Origin: Maribacter sp.
GTDB taxonomy: Bacteria > Bacteroidota > Bacteroidia > Flavobacteriales > Flavobacteriaceae
Assembly: GCA_011050675.1 (NCBI GenBank)
Contig: DRFI01000007.1
Span: 1 to 37,952, forward strand
Direction of reading: 5' to 3'
DNA length: 37,952 nt
In this document: positions 36,801 through 37,952 of the stretch, piece after piece
Layout: every line of letters starts with the position of its first letter
Position numbering within the stretch: the stretch's first letter is position 1
Made by a program: the position numbers and the translations under genes
Notes under the pieces: generated by a model
The model's input: the letters and a program-made list of their open reading frames with translations, nothing else
Told to the model about the DNA's origin: nothing
Database searches by the model: none

Positions 36801-37497
36801 ATGCAAAATTATCAGAGGGTGAACCCGCATTGGTATGTCCTCCTTGTGCCACAATTAAAAAATCGATACTATTTACCGTTACGAATTCTAAGCCATTGGT
36901 TGCATGATTCTCTTCAGAACGGGGTAGACCTCTTACGATGTCGACCGCATTCCATGTAGAACCATTCCAGGTCAGTCTTGTAATTACACCTGAATTCGTA
37001 TCTAAATTTTTGTCTCCACTTGGACCTCCAACTTGCGAATCACTCGAAGTAGCATAGATAATAGGATTTCCTTCTGTACCAACTACAGTAATACCAGTAG
37101 CTTCTCGATTATTACCAGCATTAGATGAACCATCATCATTATGATTGGGAATATTCTTTACCAATAGTATTTCTTCACTAGCAACAACCACATAATCATC
37201 TGGCCCATTACGTTGAATTGTAAAAACATCTATAGTACCATTTAATTGAAGTACATAAAGTCTCCCGTCGGGACCAAACATGTGAGATGTACCTTGATTA
37301 ACACCACCATTACCATTGAAATTAAGGTTACTTTGACCAAATGATTGTGCACTCATTTGCTGCACTCCAATGAACATGAGGAACAAAGCGGTTAAGACTT
37401 TATATATGAAGTTGAATCCGCGTTTTTGACTATGGCTTTTTAGACTAAGAAGCATGGGTAACTTCATAATGACTGTTAGTATATAAGGATTTTTCAT
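27886..37497 (-). CDS. Giant secreted multidomain protein: propeller, malectin x3, Kelch, Ig-like, dockerin
   Basis: A single intact 3203-codon frame. In approximate order: signal peptide (to about 51, VLTALFLMFIGVQQMSAQ); beta-propeller resembling glucose/sorbosone dehydrogenases (52-590); Asp-rich thrombospondin-3-like calcium repeats (597-672); LamG-like domain (680-920); cadherin-like domain (925-1015); malectin 1 (1019-1195); Ig-like He_PIG (1196-1290); malectin 2 (1291-1475); Kelch propeller (1480-1790); Ig-like (1790-1900); malectin 3 (1901-2080); a He_PIG domain split by a carbohydrate-binding-like insert (2080-2406); two tandem 320-residue modules (2414-3048); a CNA-B-like domain; and a dockerin type I-like end (3143-3197, DFNGDGFITLADF). 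There is no T9SS tail. Start is uncertain (37497, 37467 or 37455). Likely an outer-surface glycan-binding protein. The propeller's enzymatic activity is unproven. Confidence 0.85.
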   Translation of the reverse strand: MKNPYILTVIMKLPMLLSLKSHSQKRGFNFIYKVLTALFLMFIGVQQMSAQSFGQSNLNFNGNGGVNQGTSHMFGPDGRLYVLQLNGTIDVFTIQRNGPDDYVVVASEEILLVKNIPNHNDDGSSNAGNNREATGITVVGTEGNPIIYATSSDSQVGGPSGDKNLDTNSGVITRLTWNGSTWNAVDIVRGLPRSEENHATNGLEFVTVNSIDFLIVAQGGHTNAGSPSDNFAWTTEYALSAAILSVNLSMLEAMSVQNDGTRDYIYDIPTLDDPTRTNTNGITDPDNANYNGIDVNDPWGGNDGLNQAMVVVGGPVQIFSPGYRNSFDLTVTQDGKVYATDNGANGGWGGLPWNEGIDGTVTNNYNPDEPGSSDDDLYGEQVNNEDHLTLITDDIQNYVFGSFYGGHPAPVRANPAGAGLFTNPTVNGVSGLEVWRTLTYDPDGSTPGSTTDASIALPANWPPIPVTLGEPRQGDWRGPGMTNPDGPDDVLITTWSNNTNGIDEYTASNFAGAMQGDLIVGKNGGQLKRVQLDTNGLLEDLNENFASNFGGNALGVTCNGDADPFPGTIWVATFNGNIVILEPQDFVVCILPGEAGYSTTADNDFDGYTNEDEIENKDTNESVEDVICSGANQPEDFDKSAGAPFVSDLNDSDDDNDGIDDASDPFQLGDPTDSGSDAFDLPVLNELLSDNPELLGYKGLGFTGLMNNGDSNGNWINWLDRVDDPNDPNPNDLLGGAVGAMTMQMTSGSASGSVNTQEKGFQFGVNVDQNTGGFTIESRLFNFNSPLQLYDSASPAAGELGIFIGDGTQSNYIKFVITQSGLTAIQEINNIIQTPIETTIAVGNRPTNDMILFFVVDATTGVVTAQYKIDNGTAQTLGTITAQGSILSAIQNSNNALVVGLIGTSNTSGAELEGTWDYINVQGGQPSIEQTLPNLNVLVGASPTAFNLNDYFSDDGGDSNLSYTLEGNTNTAIGATISANSLNLTFPTSAATSQITVRATDNKGLFTEQTFTITVANEPTPILRIRTNGTTITATDAPNPNWVGITATGAQSGTFNGIAYGVNLGNHSTHNITGRDASVPAYAPQALFANERWDPVTAPEMQWTFDVPDGNYFVRLYMGNGYAGTGTEGQRVFDISMEGQLVQNNLDLVAAFGNATGGMFEYPVTVNDGVLNIEFGHVVENPLINAIEILSINGAFVTPITVNPIANQSSVEGDLINLTVQASGGNSSENFAYSAINLPTGIQIEPTTGLIFGSISSGAAANSPYAVTVTVDKPSSDPVVLNITWNVTDSNAPNTVLYRVNTGGALTASNDSSIIAWEEDQKATGAPGGNAVNGTPSQYVNSTTLDLTFGAVLPGAFANTTGYPDALFATERYNNLPEPDNMQWSFPTGNGNFRVNLLFNENWANENANANNYRIFDVEIEGQNVLDDYRPSVDGTEINIAKVETFLVNVTDGDLNIDFIQFNENPAIKGIEILSAQPPVSQTWTAQNDDENHTARHECSFVQAGDKFYLFGGRENPANLDVYDYQAKTWSTITASAPSDFNHFQAVEYNGLIWVIGAFKDNAFPNEVPADFVWAYNPATDNWVQGPAVPTTRKRGSAGLVVYNNKFYVIAGNTDGHDGGFIPWFDEFDPATGIWTTLTDVPKARDHFHAGVIGDKLYVAGGRQSGGPGGTFNPLIAEVDVYDFTAGAWSTLPSTQNIPTPRAAASVAVYQNELYVIGGEIEDDLQGNTVNDAVKTTESFNPSTGNWTSRADLITERHGTQAIVSGDGIHLTAGSNTKGGGGKMKNMEFLGNDNPSGTTLVAGILTVPTDVSIAAGSTETVALTHSSGNTGIIITSVQLGGTDASEFMISSNSGFSLLNPGETTEVTIVHMGTAEGKTASLIVGYDDGSVISSSVVSGEPATTVLYRINAGGGLITDVVGDFEEDQRASGTGGTAVIGTPSPYLNISPPAVDKTYGAATALVENNTGYPDTVFQTERYSDAENPDNMQWSFPTGDGVYQVNLLFNENWANEDNVVANNRIFDVQIENQLVLEDYRPSGDGSDVNIAKVESFQVNVADGTLNINFLKGNQNPAIKGIEILSVTPTMGEGPMVTNPGAQVAVEGDVINLPIVAIDGTSPACGPLTYSAENLPGDLTIDESTGLISGTLLSGTGSGTDGAFIEENGIVVIEMESAKSLPGSWTNAAGSTSPNINSPGSATGSDFIVWEGSQFLNSQGNSTISYPVEITTTGTYRFQWRTQVGNGTSATDHNDTWLKIEGDSFYGQKGGNGTIICPKGSNSSNDCTGNVPQGAGGNGWLKVFSSGSTNWTWSTFTSDNDGHQIFARFDTPGTYNVLISVRSSSHALDRMVLSHVNEFSGNPQSTSLAESQQAVGVVNGASADSPYDVTVTVTDACTPTVSTDVNFTWNVTATETNNPAATVQVNPGMTLDASTYNANSFLISNIGEEEIVNIQIDLSTGFMKDVVFDPVGTAGDSVARCLLTGSGGNSATAVGLTVPGNNGTGQGDPDCTDVFDKFHNGIDVEEGYDILTMNFTDFNPGESYNFGVDIDPTTIKGDITSGDAGSVSGFELIGATVRIEFASGAVYATSLFDEGSIGGSDAIVDIVSNAIIAPSILVDGLNTSRLVTDANQLIEINGTPNASVTLLRVDGRLYLDQGNPSVGYDIDLFEANEAMAKQLYQVVLDANGMAIVPVILTQTPGTTGTPDGGLNHFISVVNDGPNGENSIASNVIVLEFNPNAIIGPSVLIQMTPDADLDTSTYTAGSLQITNNSSGGLQITDVTIDLSTAILPDMIFDPSGTGGDATAKCFEANTGADLVGLKVPADICTTPFSQPRQGGYDIMSIGFNQFDPGESFTFSVDIDPNSIQDVAGAGAAGSVSGFELVGATVTITFNDASTITTSIYEDGSLGGGQAIAALQAPVAPIISVVGVSTSSATVNDLNQTVTVTGTPGDVVSLMLMDSRLFIATGNPAFNVPDETYYANEAMDKVLYTGLIGAGGTVDIPVVLLQTAFGNDTPEGGLNQIVAVTSKSAYAPDMQVSSTSNVVTLLYDPNTTTADITITANLQARDNHSGDYTVKLYEVGSSIPLYDLSATADESGLMMVNNIAFGTYELALKYSNSLQVVQTITIEAPTYSIDMGELLMGNTNVIDNVVSQVDFAILSSLLNLSQVDPGYNPNADFNGDGFITLADFAVLLSNFNVEGQKPSGVVE
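28355..30255 (-). repeat. Two tandem ~320-residue modules in the giant protein
   Basis: Module A (about residues 2414-2730) and module B (about 2733-3048) share the same order of segments: an opening LDAS/LDTS-TY, IDLSTG/IDLSTA, a VFDP/IFDP-x-GTxGD-x-x-A-x-C block, GYDI, PGES, VDIDP, AGSVSGFEL-x-GATV, a GSxGG hinge, DxRL-x-x-x-x-GNP and NEAM. I do not recognise the family. Confidence 0.7.
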
Positions 37498-37527
37498 TTT
37501 TTCTAATTTATTTAATTGGGACTTTTC

Positions 37528-37952
37528 TTAATGTTTGATGGCCATTTGCTGTTGTGTTTCATTACCATTGGCATCTAACGTTCGAACAAAGTAAGTTCCG
37601 GCTGGTAAATCTTGAACTTGTATTTCACTACTACTTACTTCTTCGTTTAGATTTCCAGGATATGTCTTAACCAATCTACCAGTCACATCATATACATAGA
37701 TGGTACTTACCATTTGTGGGGTAGTAAAACTTACAGTCGCAATCACATCTGCTGGGTTGGGCGAAACTGTCATCTCGTTTACCTTCTTAGCTAATAATGT
37801 GGGGTTATCAACGACAGAGAAATTCACCGTAATTGTAGGCCCAGATACTGGATTCGCTACCAATTTATAGTTCCCAATTGGGAACGGTTTACCTTGTATG
37901 TCCACTCCGATATCCCCAAAAAGAGAATGTGGTGCTGGACCTTCATTCCTAC
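37528..37952 (-). CDS. C-terminal part of a T9SS-secreted protein, open at the window edge
   Basis: The minus-strand frame is open from the right edge. The codon at 37903-37905 is GTG but reads inside a longer frame, so it is not taken as the start. The visible 141 residues hold the end of a beta domain (GPAPHSLFGDIGVDIQGK, IGNYKLVANP) also found near the N-terminus of the BspA-like protein, then a complete T9SS type A sorting domain (about the last 80 residues; VSPNPADVIATVSF, VYDVTGRLV, LPAGTYFVRTLD, QQQMAIKH). The rest of the protein and its function are out of view. It ends 30 bp before the giant gene on the same strand, so the two are probably co-transcribed. Confidence 0.85.
   Translation of the reverse strand, partial: RNEGPAPHSLFGDIGVDIQGKPFPIGNYKLVANPVSGPTITVNFSVVDNPTLLAKKVNEMTVSPNPADVIATVSFTTPQMVSTIYVYDVTGRLVKTYPGNLNEEVSSSEIQVQDLPAGTYFVRTLDANGNETQQQMAIKH

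Noticed and set aside
29457..36907. Several 60-120-codon plus-strand and alternate-frame ORFs inside the giant gene
   Set aside because: They are shadows of the continuous 3203-codon frame, with low-complexity or unrecognisable translations.
27886..37497. Frameshift or assembly join in the giant gene
   Set aside because: The frame is open throughout, and domains follow one another without loss of reading frame.
1..37952. CRISPR array, insertion sequence or rRNA operon
   Set aside because: No regularly spaced identical repeats, transposase frame or rRNA sequence was seen. The only mobile-element sign is the integrase fragment at the left edge.

Overview
The window reads as chromosomal DNA of a member of the Flavobacteriaceae (Bacteroidota), probably marine. 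Supporting signs are the low G+C, the lack of Shine-Dalgarno sites, promoters of the TTG/TTTG-N19-22-TAnnTTTG type, C-terminal type IX secretion (T9SS) sorting domains, and closest-looking families that are flavobacterial (7TM-HD phosphohydrolase, bifunctional Nnr, fused ThrA, YebC of the flavobacterial form). The genus cannot be fixed from sequence reading alone.

Layout. (1) 1-534: the first codons of a tyrosine recombinase run off the left edge. About 230 bp with short direct repeats separate it from intact tRNA-Pro(TGG) and tRNA-Ser(GCT) genes, so this looks like the boundary of an integrated element at a tRNA. (2) 646-13597: core genes, namely a 7TM-HD phosphohydrolase, acetyl-CoA acetyltransferase followed by an NlpC/P60-like protein whose catalytic cysteine is replaced by serine, a TPR protein downstream of gyrA, clpC (divergent from gyrA), a small unrecognised protein, and bifunctional NAD(P)HX repair enzyme Nnr. 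(3) 13653-18591: the thrABC operon. It is preceded by a near-ideal Bacteroidota promoter and a 30-codon, threonine-rich leader ORF too short for normal gene calling. The leader ends inside a GC-rich hairpin, which suggests translation-dependent attenuation. (4) 18691-22633: gcvT, glsA, an SDR/RmlD-like gene and a pterin carbinolamine dehydratase, tightly packed with 4-bp overlaps, then yebC. (5) 22705-37952: about 15 kb of secreted surface proteins on the minus strand: a BspA-like (DUF285) repeat protein with a T9SS tail, a 3203-residue multidomain adhesin or carbohydrate-binding protein (propeller, malectin x3, Kelch, Ig-like, dockerin) and the C-terminal end of a further T9SS cargo protein.

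How the parts fit. The thr operon converts aspartate to threonine. The gcvT block joins one-carbon, glutamine and pterin metabolism. The accessory right arm is an outer-surface module, probably for polysaccharide or surface binding. The least explained items are the thr leader region, the nested and duplicated architecture of the giant protein (with a dockerin and no T9SS tail), and the integrase/tRNA boundary.
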